A stretch of DNA of 64,000 nucleotides from Ahrensia kielensis DSM 5890. Its GTDB lineage: Bacteria; Pseudomonadota; Alphaproteobacteria; Rhizobiales; Rhizobiaceae. The stretch covers positions 1 to 64,000 of the forward strand of contig NZ_KB894531.1 of the NCBI RefSeq assembly GCF_000374465.1, written 5' to 3'. The notes under the pieces were generated by a model. That model ran no database searches. It worked only from the letters and a program-made list of their open reading frames with translations, and had not been told where the DNA came from. Positions 48,565 to 58,173 of the stretch are shown one piece after another (the first letter of the stretch is position 1; each line of letters starts with the position of its first letter). The position numbers were made by a program, and so were the translations under genes.

Positions 48565-49254
48565 ATGCAGCTTTATCATCATCCCATGTCTGCGAATTCA
48601 CGTTTCATACGTCTTTTGTTGGGCGAGTATGGGGTCGAATATGATTTGATTCACCAAAACCCATGGGACCGTGAAGCCGAATTCATGAAACTCAATCCTG
48701 CAGGAACACTGCCTGTATTGGTTTCAGAATCCGGCGTTGCCATCTGCGGCGTCTATGCAATCTGCGAATATATTGATGAAACCCGCGGAACAATGATGCG
48801 CGAACGCCGCTTAATGCCCGATTATCCACTGGATCGCGCAGAGGTGCGCAGGCTTATCGACTGGTTCTGCGTCCGTTTGGACCAAGATGCAACAAAGACG
48901 CTTGTACGCGAAAGAGTATTCAAGTTGGATATGCCACGCACGAATGGTGGTGGTGCGCCAGATTCAGCTGCCATGCGCGCTGCTCGCGGTAATGTTAAGC
49001 AACATATGCGTTATTTGAACTGGCTTGCCGGTAGTCGCAATTGTCTCAGTGGAAAGTCGCTCACTGCTGCCGATATTGCAGCGGCCGCCAGCATTTCCGT
49101 TTTAGACTATATGGGCGAAATCCCATGGGCGGATTCACCGCAGGCGGCAGAATGGTATCAACGGGTCAAATCACGCCCTGCCTTCAGGCCAATTTTAGAA
49201 GATCGGATTCGCGCGCTAACCCCTGTTTCGCACTATGCAGACCTAGACTTTTGA
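48565..49254 (+). CDS. Glutathione S-transferase
   Basis: A 229-residue GST with an N-terminal thioredoxin-like domain (MQLYHHPMSANSRFIRLLL, TLPVLVSESG) and an all-helical C-terminal domain ending with TAADIAAAASI. Its stop is 12 bp before queG, with which it likely forms an operon. The substrate is unknown. Confidence 0.92.
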   Translation: MQLYHHPMSANSRFIRLLLGEYGVEYDLIHQNPWDREAEFMKLNPAGTLPVLVSESGVAICGVYAICEYIDETRGTMMRERRLMPDYPLDRAEVRRLIDWFCVRLDQDATKTLVRERVFKLDMPRTNGGGAPDSAAMRAARGNVKQHMRYLNWLAGSRNCLSGKSLTAADIAAAASISVLDYMGEIPWADSPQAAEWYQRVKSRPAFRPILEDRIRALTPVSHYADLDF

Positions 49255-49265
49255 ACCAGTGATCC

Positions 49266-50429
49266 ATGTCGACCGCTCTGTCACCCGAGAAAGCTAAATC
49301 AGCCCTTATCAAGGATTTATCATCTGAGGGGTTTGAGCTGGTCGGTGTGATGGATGCAGAAGACACTGGCAATATGGGCGAGGCGCTTTCTGAGTTCATT
49401 GACGCTGATTATTTCGGCTCAATGGAATGGATGAAAGAAACACAAGAGCGCCGCAGCGCGCCCAAAAACCTATGGGAAGACGCAAGGACTGTCGTTCTCG
49501 CCGCAATGGTTTATTCGCCGGATAATGATTACAATCCATTGCAGGCTATAAAGCGCGACGATCGCGGTACAATTTCTTGTTACGCGCACAACCGAGATTA
49601 TCATGACGTTATAAAGGGCAAGCTTAAACAGGTTGCAGGTCGGTTCGTTGCCAAAACGGGTGCCGAAGTCAAAGTGTTTATCGACACAGCGCCTGTGATG
49701 GAAAAACCGCTTGCTCAAAAAGCAGGGTTAGGCTGGCAGGGAAAGCACACTAATCTTGTTAGCCGCGAAATTGGTTCTTGGTTTTTTATTGGCTCGATAT
49801 TTACAGATATGGCGTTGCCAGTTGATGAAGCTGAAACAGACCATTGTGGTTCTTGCAGATCATGCCTTGATAGTTGCCCGACAAACGCTTTCCCATCGCC
49901 CTATCACCTCGATGCGCGGCGCTGCATATCTTATCTGACGATTGAACATGCTGGTCCAATAGATATCGAATTTCGCAAACCCATGGGCAATCGCATTTAT
50001 GGTTGTGATGATTGCCTCGCAGCCTGTCCATGGAATAAATTTGCAACTAAAGCACGTGAGGCCAAATTGCAGGCGCGTGATGATTTAAAAAGTCCGCCGC
50101 TTGCAAACTTGCTTCAACTTGATGATGCAGAGTTCAGGAAAATGTTTGCCGGCTCACCAGTCAAGCGAATTGGCCGAAACCGTTTTATTCGTAATTGCTT
50201 GATTGCAGCTGGCAACAGCAGCGATCAAAATATTGTCCAAACTATCAAACCACATTTAAGCGACCCAGACGCTGTCGTTCGGGGTGCTGCGGTTTGGGCA
50301 TTGGCACAACAGTTAAGCCGCGACGATCTATACGCGCTTTATGAAACACAGCACCCAAAAGAAAATGTTGCATCAGTGCGCCGTGAGTGGACGGTTGCAC
50401 TTGAAAGTACAAGCTTGGAACTGGAATGA
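49266..50429 (+). CDS. queG: Epoxyqueuosine reductase QueG
   Basis: A 387-residue cobalamin-dependent iron-sulfur enzyme that makes queuosine from epoxyqueuosine in tRNA. Two [4Fe-4S] motifs are seen: CGSCRSCLDSCP near residue 195 and CDDCLAACP near 245. A C-terminal HEAT-like segment (DPDAVVRGAAVWALAQ) matches longer QueG forms. The stop overlaps the next gene's start as ATGA. Confidence 0.96.
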   Translation: MSTALSPEKAKSALIKDLSSEGFELVGVMDAEDTGNMGEALSEFIDADYFGSMEWMKETQERRSAPKNLWEDARTVVLAAMVYSPDNDYNPLQAIKRDDRGTISCYAHNRDYHDVIKGKLKQVAGRFVAKTGAEVKVFIDTAPVMEKPLAQKAGLGWQGKHTNLVSREIGSWFFIGSIFTDMALPVDEAETDHCGSCRSCLDSCPTNAFPSPYHLDARRCISYLTIEHAGPIDIEFRKPMGNRIYGCDDCLAACPWNKFATKAREAKLQARDDLKSPPLANLLQLDDAEFRKMFAGSPVKRIGRNRFIRNCLIAAGNSSDQNIVQTIKPHLSDPDAVVRGAAVWALAQQLSRDDLYALYETQHPKENVASVRREWTVALESTSLELE

Positions 50430-51304
50430 GTAATAAACGAACCACGCTGATATTGGGCGCAGGATTTTCAGGTCAAAAATATGGCGCTTTGCTCTCAAAT
50501 GATGGCATGCAGGTTTTTGGCACGACACGTTCGCAAGACAAGATCCCTGGGCTTAAAAAGGCAGGCATCCAGCCCATAGTCTTTGATGGTTCAATACTGA
50601 CGCCCGCTTTGCAAGACGCTATAAACCAAGCAACCGATGTGGTGGTTTCCATTGCGCCGAATGAATTTGGCGACCCATCGTTAAAAGCCCTCTCTAGCGC
50701 ACTGTCATCGGCACCACATCTTTCTTGGATCGGCTATCTTTCGACGGTGGGTGTTTATGGCAATCATGACGGCGAATGGGTTAATGAAGAAAGCACATGC
50801 AAACCTGTTTCCAAGCGATCTGTGCAACGCGTGGAGGCTGAGTTGGAATGGCGCACCTTTGCAACCACACAAGAGCTTCCACTCGCAATATTGCGGCTAT
50901 CGGGCATCTATGGACCCGGGCGCAACGCTTTGAAAAATATGGTTGAAGGCAAGGCCCGCAGACTGGTTAAAGCTGAACAAGTGTTTAACCGTATCCATGT
51001 TTCAGACATTGCAGGCAGCCTGCGCTTTCTTTCAAATATGCGCGCTAACGGCATTTATAATGTCACGGATGATATGCCTTCGCCGCCACAAGATGTTGTC
51101 GAATACGCAGCATCGGTAACAAAAATTGATCCCCCTGAGCCAATTGATTTTGAAACTGCCACATTATCGCCCATGGCACGCTCTTTTTACGGGGAGAACA
51201 AGCGCGTCTCCAACTCAAAGTTGAAGGAGGCTGGTTTTCAATTTCAATATTCGGACTACCGGCAATCTTTAAAGAAGATGTGGGACGAAGACGATTGGCG
51301 TTAA
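50426..51304 (+). CDS. NAD-dependent epimerase/dehydratase-like protein (YeeZ-like)
   Basis: A 292-residue extended SDR with ILGAGFSGQKYG near residue 8 and a YGNH segment in the catalytic area rather than a clean YxxxK. Family members include E. coli YeeZ, of unknown role. It is translationally coupled to queG by ATGA. Confidence 0.85.
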   Translation: MSNKRTTLILGAGFSGQKYGALLSNDGMQVFGTTRSQDKIPGLKKAGIQPIVFDGSILTPALQDAINQATDVVVSIAPNEFGDPSLKALSSALSSAPHLSWIGYLSTVGVYGNHDGEWVNEESTCKPVSKRSVQRVEAELEWRTFATTQELPLAILRLSGIYGPGRNALKNMVEGKARRLVKAEQVFNRIHVSDIAGSLRFLSNMRANGIYNVTDDMPSPPQDVVEYAASVTKIDPPEPIDFETATLSPMARSFYGENKRVSNSKLKEAGFQFQYSDYRQSLKKMWDEDDWR

Positions 51305-51325
51305 ACGCCAAATAGGGTGTATCAA

Positions 51326-51700
51326 ATGTATAAAATGTTCAGTCTCGCAAGCGCGGGAGCTGTAATCGCTTTGACTATTACAACAACAGTTTTCACCAAC
51401 AATCAGGCAGAGGCTTCTGCGGCGCAATGTGGCAAGGCATCTTGGTATGCACTCCACTCCCGCACCGCATCGGGCGAGATGATGAACCCGGCGAAATTAA
51501 CGGCTGCCCACAAAACGCTTCCATTTGGCACTAAGCTCAAAGTCACGAACCGTAACAATGGGAAGTCGGTTATTGTGCGCATTAATGATCGTGGGCCATT
51601 TATTAAGGGCCGGATCGTTGATCTTTCCAAGGCAGCAGCAAGCCAAATCGGTATGATCAAAAGCGGCCATGCGCCGATCTGCTTCCAACGTATTTCTTAA
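51326..51700 (+). CDS. RlpA-like secreted double-psi beta-barrel protein
   Basis: A 124-residue secreted protein. The signal peptide covers roughly residues 1-33, up to AEASAAQ. The rest is the RlpA barrel: GKASWYA, the conserved [19 protein letters not shown] and NDRGPF with catalytic-type aspartate. RlpA proteins are septal glycan hydrolases, though short forms like this lack the SPOR domain. The GTG at 51317 is an alternative start. Confidence 0.9.
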   Translation: MYKMFSLASAGAVIALTITTTVFTNNQAEASAAQCGKASWYALHSRTASGEMMNPAKLTAAHKTLPFGTKLKVTNRNNGKSVIVRINDRGPFIKGRIVDLSKAAASQIGMIKSGHAPICFQRIS

Positions 51701-51713
51701 ATTTACGCAAACA

Positions 51714-51743
51714 AAACCCGCCAACAAAAATGCTGGCGGGTTT
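51714..51743. terminator. Bidirectional terminator between rlpA-like and L,D-transpeptidase genes
   Basis: A 10-bp perfect stem (51714-51723/51734-51743) between two convergent genes, with short T runs on both sides; the minus strand has the better one. Confidence 0.8.
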
Positions 51744-51762
51744 AAAATTCAGATGCTTAAAT

Positions 51763-53667
51763 TTAGCTTGAAGCGTCACGCGCGGTGTTTACCGCTTCAA
51801 GAGCACGGCCCAAATACATATCGCGCTTATAAACATCGGGGTGATATTCAACTTGGCCTTCATCATTTGGCCAAGCAGTGAAATAGCCTATGAAAATCGG
51901 AATTTTTTCCGAAATCCTTTCGCCTTTTTCGCCGCCGCCCAATTGTGATGCAACATAGTCACGGCTCTTGCCAAGCACTGCGGCTGCCATAGCGCGTGGG
52001 TCTTCTAAACGCACACAGCCATGGCTAAAGGCGCGGTTATCACGTTGGAACAAGCTTTTTGCAGGTGTGTCATGCATGTAGATCGCATGTCTGTTTGGGA
52101 ACAAAATCTTCAACTCGCCTAGCGAATTTCTTGGGCCTGGCTTTTGGCGAACGCTGTAGGGTACAGGACCGGAATATTGAGACCAATTAATATTGGATGA
52201 GGCAATCTGCTGTCCGCCATGCGTTGATACGACATAACCTGCGCGATCAAGATAGCCTGGATCGCGGTGTAGTTTAGGCAACATTTCATTGACAATAATT
52301 GACTGCGGCACACCCCAATATGGGTTGAACACAACAGTTTCAATTTCATCGTGGAAGAAATTTGTCTGATTGGATGGCTTACCAACAACAGCGCGCATTG
52401 CAAGCTTCGTCTCGCCATTTTCCATATAGCGAACGCGGTATTCTGGCTGGTTTATGACGACCTGACGTTTGCCATAATTTTCCGGATGCCAGCGCAGACG
52501 TTCAAGCGCAAATTTTACACGGTCGATTTTCGAAGCAAGGCTCTGGCCGCCAAGGCGTGAAACCGTTTTGGGCCCCACAACACCATCTGGGTTCAAGCCA
52601 AGATCGCGCTGAACATCGCGCACCAGTTCAACCAAATCGCCTTCGTAGAGCGTTTCATCCGCATAAGCATCCAAAAGGCCCTGATGCTTTGTGCGCGTCT
52701 CATCGCGCATTTTGCGTTCCATCGCTTTTATTAAAAGCGGCATTTCTTCAGCTGTATTGCCAGGTTTCACTAACAAATTAGCAGGCAGCACTATCTCGTT
52801 TTCTGTACTGCCACGCAATTTAACAAGCTCATCTTGCAAAATCGCGTAATGATGCTGGTTAGGCATAAGGCTTGTCAAATAATCAGCTGGCTCCATGTCG
52901 CCAGAAACAAGGCCAGCAAGTGCATCAGATGCGGTCAAACGGTTTTTAGTAAAGTCATGATAGCCTGATATTTTATTCGGATTAACCGCGCCATCTTTCA
53001 TGTCCTGCGCATAGCGAATGGCATAGGCGGTCAATTTCGTTTCAAATGCCAGCAATTCAGCTGCGCGTGCTTTAGGATCGTCGATTGAAAATGCATCAGA
53101 GGGTAGATCGACTGCGTAGTCTTTTGCTTCCAAGCCATGCTTGTCTGCACTGTTGAGCATCGCAGCCACGGCCTTGGCTTGTGTCGTTACACTCGAACCG
53201 CGTGACCACAGGAAAGCCGGTTTGTTGCTATAGTGATCTGTCACCGCCTTGGCGATGTCTTCCTCAATAGCAATTTGAAGCGTTGGCGAATAGCGAACAG
53301 CTTCTTTAAAGCGCTGCGATTCGAAATCCATCGTCGGCAAACCAAGTTCACCGGATTGACCAACAGAAGCCGTTGTTAAACCTGCCAGCGTAAATGTCGC
53401 CATTTGCGCTGCTTTATAAGTATAATATTGCGGGCCTGAAATTTTCTTAATTGCTTTGCGCGGTTTGGCCGGCTTTGCAGTTACGGTTTTCTTTGGCTGC
53501 TGGATGACAGGCTCTGGCGCACGGCGCTGGCGCAGTTCTTTGCGCTTTGCACGGTTGAAAAGAAGCTCATGCAATTGAACTGCCGATGCCTCTGGAACCG
53601 AGAAACTCATGCCAGTGACTACAACAGCTGAAGCCAGCAATGCCTGCGCAATTTTCTTGTAAGTCAC
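51763..53667 (-). CDS. L,D-transpeptidase (YcbB/LdtD-like)
   Basis: A 634-residue exported enzyme that makes 3-3 peptidoglycan cross-links or links proteins to wall. A signal peptide ends near VPEASA. A basic proline/lysine-rich stretch follows, then a long scaffold domain, a peptidoglycan-binding domain (DLGLNPDGVVGPKTV near 380) and the YkuD catalytic domain with HGCVRL near 565. GTG at 53667 has GGAG before it and is preferred to the TTG at 53679. Family members typically use penicillin-insensitive catalysis. Confidence 0.93.
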   Translation of the reverse strand: MTYKKIAQALLASAVVVTGMSFSVPEASAVQLHELLFNRAKRKELRQRRAPEPVIQQPKKTVTAKPAKPRKAIKKISGPQYYTYKAAQMATFTLAGLTTASVGQSGELGLPTMDFESQRFKEAVRYSPTLQIAIEEDIAKAVTDHYSNKPAFLWSRGSSVTTQAKAVAAMLNSADKHGLEAKDYAVDLPSDAFSIDDPKARAAELLAFETKLTAYAIRYAQDMKDGAVNPNKISGYHDFTKNRLTASDALAGLVSGDMEPADYLTSLMPNQHHYAILQDELVKLRGSTENEIVLPANLLVKPGNTAEEMPLLIKAMERKMRDETRTKHQGLLDAYADETLYEGDLVELVRDVQRDLGLNPDGVVGPKTVSRLGGQSLASKIDRVKFALERLRWHPENYGKRQVVINQPEYRVRYMENGETKLAMRAVVGKPSNQTNFFHDEIETVVFNPYWGVPQSIIVNEMLPKLHRDPGYLDRAGYVVSTHGGQQIASSNINWSQYSGPVPYSVRQKPGPRNSLGELKILFPNRHAIYMHDTPAKSLFQRDNRAFSHGCVRLEDPRAMAAAVLGKSRDYVASQLGGGEKGERISEKIPIFIGYFTAWPNDEGQVEYHPDVYKRDMYLGRALEAVNTARDASS

Positions 53668-53788
53668 TCTATTCTCCAAAGCTTGTTCGATAAAACCAAT
53701 CTAACGCATTTATTACCGTCTATAAAGCAGACGCTTGGTGAATAATGTCTTGATGATTTACATCAAATTTTGCGAGTCACGCTTTTGC

Positions 53789-53813
53789 CACAGCCTAATC
53801 ATGCTGTGATTTT
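53789..53813 (+). terminator. Possible hairpin with T run upstream of polA
   Basis: CACAGC and GCTGTG form a 6-bp stem with an 8-base loop, followed by ATTTTT. There is no gene upstream on the plus strand that it could terminate. It may end a short RNA or be a leader element of polA. Confidence 0.3.
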
Positions 53814-53870
53814 TGTAAAACACAGTGTTTTTCATGGACGGACCTAGCGGTTGTCGCTAAATATCGACGC

Positions 53871-56810
53871 ATGAAAAAAGGTGATCATCTCTTCCTCGTT
53901 GACGGCTCGGCATATATTTTTCGGGCTTTTCACGCACTTCCGCCGCTGACACGTAAATCCGATGGGACGCCCATTGGTGCCGTGTCTGGCTATTGCAACA
54001 TGCTCTGGAAATTGTTGCAGGACTCGCGCAATACCGATGTTGGGGTTACGCCTACCCATTTTGCAGTCATTTTTGACTATTCATCCAAAACGTTTCGCAA
54101 TGCGCTTTACGCTGAGTACAAAGCCAACCGTTCGGAGCCGCCAGAAGATTTGCGCCCGCAATTCGGCCTGATTCGCGAAGCAACCCGCGCCTTCAACCTG
54201 CCCTGCATTGAAATGGATGGTTATGAGGCCGACGATATTATCGCTGCCTATGCTGCACAGGCCGAAGCTGCAGGCGGCGAGGTGACAATCATCTCATCGG
54301 ATAAGGATTTAATGCAGCTCGTGACCGAAAAGGTCTCGATGTATGATTCGATGAAGGACCGCCAAATCGGCATTGATGAAGTTGTCGAGAAATTCGGTGT
54401 TAAGCCCGAAAAGATGATCGACCTGCAGGCACTTACGGGTGATTCGACGGATAATATTCCAGGTGTGCCGGGCATTGGGCCTAAGACTGCTGCGCAATTA
54501 CTGAGCGAATATGGCGATCTGGACACGCTGCTCGAACATGCCGGTGAAATTAAACAAAACAAACGACGCGAAAATCTCATTGAATTTGCAGATCAAGCAC
54601 GCCTGTCGCGCGAACTTGTTACGCTCAAAGTTGATACGCCCGTTGAGGCCTCCATTGATGATTTTGTCTTAGAAGATCAAGATGGACCGAAGCTCGTTGC
54701 GTTTTTAAAAGCAATGGAGCTCACCACACTCACGCGCCGCGTCGCCGAAGCCACTGGCGTTGAAGCAGGTGAAATTGAAGCCGCAGATGTACCCATTGAG
54801 AATGCTGGACGCGCGCGCGGCCCCGATCTTGATAAGGCAACATCGCAAAACTCTGCTTCAAGCGACGATAAAGCCAGCACGCAAAAAGCTGCACAAAGCG
54901 TTGAGAATACGCCGCAAGCGCTTGCTGATAAGCTGACTGCAGAGGCTACCGGTGCAAAATTTGACGCAAGTAAATATGTCTGTATTCGCGATGCAGCTAC
55001 GCTGGATGAATGGATTTCAAAGGCGTTTGAAGAAGGCATCGTCGCCTTTGACACGGAAACCGATTCGCTTGATGCCAATCAAGCAAACCTTGTCGGCTTT
55101 TCGCTTTGCCATAAAGCTGGAGAAGCTGCCTATATTCCTTTGCAACACCGCGAAGGTGAAGACGACCTACTTGCTGAAGGCGGCGTCATTGACGGCCAGC
55201 TTGATCTCAACGTGGCGCTGGAGAAGCTCAAAGCGCTGCTGGAAGATCCGTCCATCCTAATTATCGGGCAAAATCTGAAATATGATTATCTCATCATGCA
55301 ACGGTATGGCATTACCATTCAGTCCTATGACGACACGATGCTTTTATCCTATGTGATTGATGCAGGACGCGGCACGCATGGCATGGACGCGCTATCCGAG
55401 CGTTGGCTTGGCCATCAGCCAATCGCGTTTAAAGACATTGCAGGCACTGGCAAAAAGCAAATCACCTTTGACCGTATCGCGATTGATGTTGCCACTGGAT
55501 ATGCTGCAGAAGATGCCGATATTACGCTTCGGCTTTGGCAGGTTTTAAAACCGCGCTTGATCGCAGACGGGCTGACATCGGTTTATGAGCGACTTGAACG
55601 ACCTCTCATGGCCGTTCTTGCACGCATGGAAGGCCGAGGTATTTCTGTCGATCGGCAAATTCTTAGCCGACTATCAGGTGAATTTGCGCAAAAAGCCGCT
55701 GCAATCGAAGATGAGATTTATGGTCTTTCTGGGGAGAAGTTCAATGTCGGCTCGCCTAAGCAATTAGGCGAGATCCTCTTTGGAAAAATGGGACTTCCGG
55801 GCGGCAAGAAAACAAAGTCCGGCCAGTGGGCGACCGGTGCGCAAGCACTGGAAGATCTTGCAGCAGAGGGCCATGAACTACCGCGCAAAATTGTCGATTG
55901 GCGCCAGCTCACAAAGCTAAAATCAACCTATACAGACGCCTTGCCAGGCTACATTAATCCTGAAACAAAACGCGTTCACACTTCCTATTCACTAGCAGCG
56001 ACTACAACAGGTCGATTGTCTTCGTCTGAACCCAACTTGCAGAACATACCGATTCGTACCGTTGAAGGACGTCGCATCCGCACAGCATTTATTGCCGACA
56101 AAGGCAAAAAGCTGATTTCTGCCGACTACAGCCAGATCGAACTTCGGGTGCTGGCGCATGTTGCAAACATTCCTCAACTGACCCAAGCATTTGCCGATGG
56201 TATCGATATTCATGCAATGACCGCCTCTGAAATGTTTGGCGTGCCCGTTGAAGGTATGCCGTCAGATATACGCCGCAGCGCTAAGGCGATTAATTTCGGT
56301 ATTATCTACGGCATCTCTGCTTTTGGTCTGGCCAACAATCTGGGTATCAGCCGTTCAGAAGCTTCGGACTATATCAAAAAATATTTTGAACGCTTTCCGG
56401 GCATCAAAGATTATATGGATGAGATTAAAGCCACGGCGCGTGCACAAGGCTATGTCGAAACGATCTTTGGCCGCCGCATCCACTATCCAGAAATCAAATC
56501 GAGCAATCCGCAGGTGCGTGCCTTTAATGAGCGCGCAGCAATCAACGCACCGATTCAAGGGTCAGCCGCTGATGTGATTCGCCGCGCAATGGTGCGGATA
56601 GAACCTGCTATGGAGGCTGCAAAGCTCTCCGGCCAAATGCTTCTACAAGTTCATGACGAATTGATTTTTGAAGTGCCAGAAGATGAAGTCGATGCGACGA
56701 TCACTTGCGTCAAAGACGTGATGGAAAATGCTGCTATGCCTGCCATCGATATGGCGGTTCCGCTCGCGGTTGAAGCACAGGCCGCAGACAATTGGGATGA
56801 GGCGCATTAA
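53871..56810 (+). CDS. polA: DNA polymerase I
   Basis: A 979-residue repair and replication polymerase. The 5' nuclease domain fills residues 1-300. A serine/alanine-rich linker spans about 310-360. A 3'-5' exonuclease is intact, with D394 and E396 in DTET and YAAEDAD near 545. The polymerase domain holds motif A with D752 in DYSQIE and motif C with D929 in VHDE. Length is at the long end of the family because of the linker. Its stop codon lies inside an inverted repeat. Confidence 0.97.
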   Translation: MKKGDHLFLVDGSAYIFRAFHALPPLTRKSDGTPIGAVSGYCNMLWKLLQDSRNTDVGVTPTHFAVIFDYSSKTFRNALYAEYKANRSEPPEDLRPQFGLIREATRAFNLPCIEMDGYEADDIIAAYAAQAEAAGGEVTIISSDKDLMQLVTEKVSMYDSMKDRQIGIDEVVEKFGVKPEKMIDLQALTGDSTDNIPGVPGIGPKTAAQLLSEYGDLDTLLEHAGEIKQNKRRENLIEFADQARLSRELVTLKVDTPVEASIDDFVLEDQDGPKLVAFLKAMELTTLTRRVAEATGVEAGEIEAADVPIENAGRARGPDLDKATSQNSASSDDKASTQKAAQSVENTPQALADKLTAEATGAKFDASKYVCIRDAATLDEWISKAFEEGIVAFDTETDSLDANQANLVGFSLCHKAGEAAYIPLQHREGEDDLLAEGGVIDGQLDLNVALEKLKALLEDPSILIIGQNLKYDYLIMQRYGITIQSYDDTMLLSYVIDAGRGTHGMDALSERWLGHQPIAFKDIAGTGKKQITFDRIAIDVATGYAAEDADITLRLWQVLKPRLIADGLTSVYERLERPLMAVLARMEGRGISVDRQILSRLSGEFAQKAAAIEDEIYGLSGEKFNVGSPKQLGEILFGKMGLPGGKKTKSGQWATGAQALEDLAAEGHELPRKIVDWRQLTKLKSTYTDALPGYINPETKRVHTSYSLAATTTGRLSSSEPNLQNIPIRTVEGRRIRTAFIADKGKKLISADYSQIELRVLAHVANIPQLTQAFADGIDIHAMTASEMFGVPVEGMPSDIRRSAKAINFGIIYGISAFGLANNLGISRSEASDYIKKYFERFPGIKDYMDEIKATARAQGYVETIFGRRIHYPEIKSSNPQVRAFNERAAINAPIQGSAADVIRRAMVRIEPAMEAAKLSGQMLLQVHDELIFEVPEDEVDATITCVKDVMENAAMPAIDMAVPLAVEAQAADNWDEAH

Positions 56811-56821
56811 GCGCGCCTCAT
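56797..56821. terminator. Inverted repeat spanning the polA stop codon
   Basis: ATGAGGCGC and GCGCCTCAT pair perfectly over 9 bp with a 7-base loop that contains the TAA. It is only 3 bp from the end of the convergent LysR gene. No long T run follows, so termination efficiency is doubtful. Confidence 0.5.
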
Positions 56822-56823
56822 TC

Positions 56824-57723
56824 TCAAAGTTCATCAAAGCAGGCAATGACGTGATCAGCCACAGCTTGCGAACAGCACCCTGCATTTGACTTTAAGCGCA
56901 TGCGTATTTGATATTTTGTCAAAGGCGGTAGGCCATGTTTTTTCAGTGTTAATTCAATCAATGGCGGCTCAATAAAAGAGGCTGGCATGGGCGCAACGGC
57001 AAGGTCAGCAGAAACTGCTGCGCGCTGTGCAACGACCTGCGCGCTTTTATAAGCAAGGCGATAAGAACGTCCGATCTTGTCCAGCGCTTCCACCGCACCA
57101 GCACGCCACGCACATCCGCTTTCCCACATTGAAACGGGCAATGGATCTTTCTCATAGGCGCAGCCACCCTTTAGGCCCGCCCAAACGAGATCTTCTTCTA
57201 ATACGACATGCGCACCGTCTTCCATCACATGCTTGTCTGATGAGGTATAAACCACCACGTCCAACTCGCCGCGCTCAAAGCGTTCCCTCAAATTTGCCGA
57301 ACTATCCATAACGACATCGACGCAAACATTGGGGTGCGTTTCAGCAAACCGCTTTAGTACAGCTGGCAGCAATTTATTGCCGTAATCATCCGGCGCTCCA
57401 AGCACGACCGAGCCTTCAATATCCGGCATTAAGAAACGCGCCATCATCTCATTGGACAGCGCTATAATGCGCCGCGCATAGGACAAAAGCATTTCACCGT
57501 CTTGCGTCAGTTCAACTGATCGGCTGTCACGCTGCAATACGGATGCGCCCAGCACATCTTCTAGCTTTTTGATTTGCATCGACACGGCAGAGGGCGTGCG
57601 GAACACTCTGTTTGCTGCCTTGGAAAAACTACCCGTTTCAGCAATCGCGATGAATGTTTTCAAAATATCAATATCGACACCAGCCAGCGCGACGGCGTTA
57701 AATTGCTTATCGGGTACATTCAT
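56824..57723 (-). CDS. LysR-family transcriptional regulator
   Basis: A 299-residue LysR regulator. The N-terminal winged helix (LKTFIAIAETGSFSKAANRVFRTPSAV) precedes a periplasmic-binding-like effector domain. The ATG at 57723 follows AGGAAAAG; longer frames reach 57765 but lack a ribosome-binding site. It is divergent from the DUF1127 gene with 105 bp between starts and may regulate it. The effector is not known. Confidence 0.92.
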   Translation of the reverse strand: MNVPDKQFNAVALAGVDIDILKTFIAIAETGSFSKAANRVFRTPSAVSMQIKKLEDVLGASVLQRDSRSVELTQDGEMLLSYARRIIALSNEMMARFLMPDIEGSVVLGAPDDYGNKLLPAVLKRFAETHPNVCVDVVMDSSANLRERFERGELDVVVYTSSDKHVMEDGAHVVLEEDLVWAGLKGGCAYEKDPLPVSMWESGCAWRAGAVEALDKIGRSYRLAYKSAQVVAQRAAVSADLAVAPMPASFIEPPLIELTLKKHGLPPLTKYQIRMRLKSNAGCCSQAVADHVIACFDEL

Positions 57724-57828
57724 GTCTTTTCCTAACATCAATAAAACTGAAAGATAAGTACACATCTATTCGTTTGATTGAAGCACGATTCATGCGCATT
57801 GTCTAGCTAGGCAAAAGGAGACAAGGAC

Positions 57829-58125
57829 ATGACCTGCATTGATAACAACAATTTTGAAGTTAGAAGTGACCGCACAAATAGCCTTCAACGCGGTTGGAAA
57901 ATTATTTCTGACCGTGCAACAGCCTTGTTGGCCGCATATGCTTTGCGTGCCCAGCAAAAGCGAGATCGCGCAGCTTTTATGAGCCTCGTCGGCAAAGAAA
58001 ACTGGCTATATGAGGACATGGGCATTCATGAAGGTGATGTTGACTGGGCATCCAGACTCCCTATCCAAATTAACGCAGCCCAAGAACTTGAAAAAATAAG
58101 GCTGCAAAGCCGGAAGAACCTTTAA
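57829..58125 (+). CDS. DUF1127-like small protein
   Basis: A 98-residue protein. A basic helical middle and a LYEDMGIHEGDVDWASRLP tail match the DUF1127 signature found in alphaproteobacterial regulators of stress and RNA metabolism. This form has about 30 extra residues at the N-terminus. AGGAGA lies upstream of the ATG. Confidence 0.78.
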   Translation: MTCIDNNNFEVRSDRTNSLQRGWKIISDRATALLAAYALRAQQKRDRAAFMSLVGKENWLYEDMGIHEGDVDWASRLPIQINAAQELEKIRLQSRKNL

Positions 58126-58139
58126 TGACCTGCGCCATT

Positions 58140-58167
58140 CGCCTGCCAGCAAAAATGCCAGCAGGCG
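58140..58167. terminator. Stem-loop between convergent DUF1127 and nitrilase-type genes
   Basis: CGCCTGC and GCAGGCG pair over 7 bp with a 14-base loop. It lies between convergent stops; T runs are weak, so moderate confidence. Confidence 0.5.
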
Positions 58168-58173
58168 ATTACT

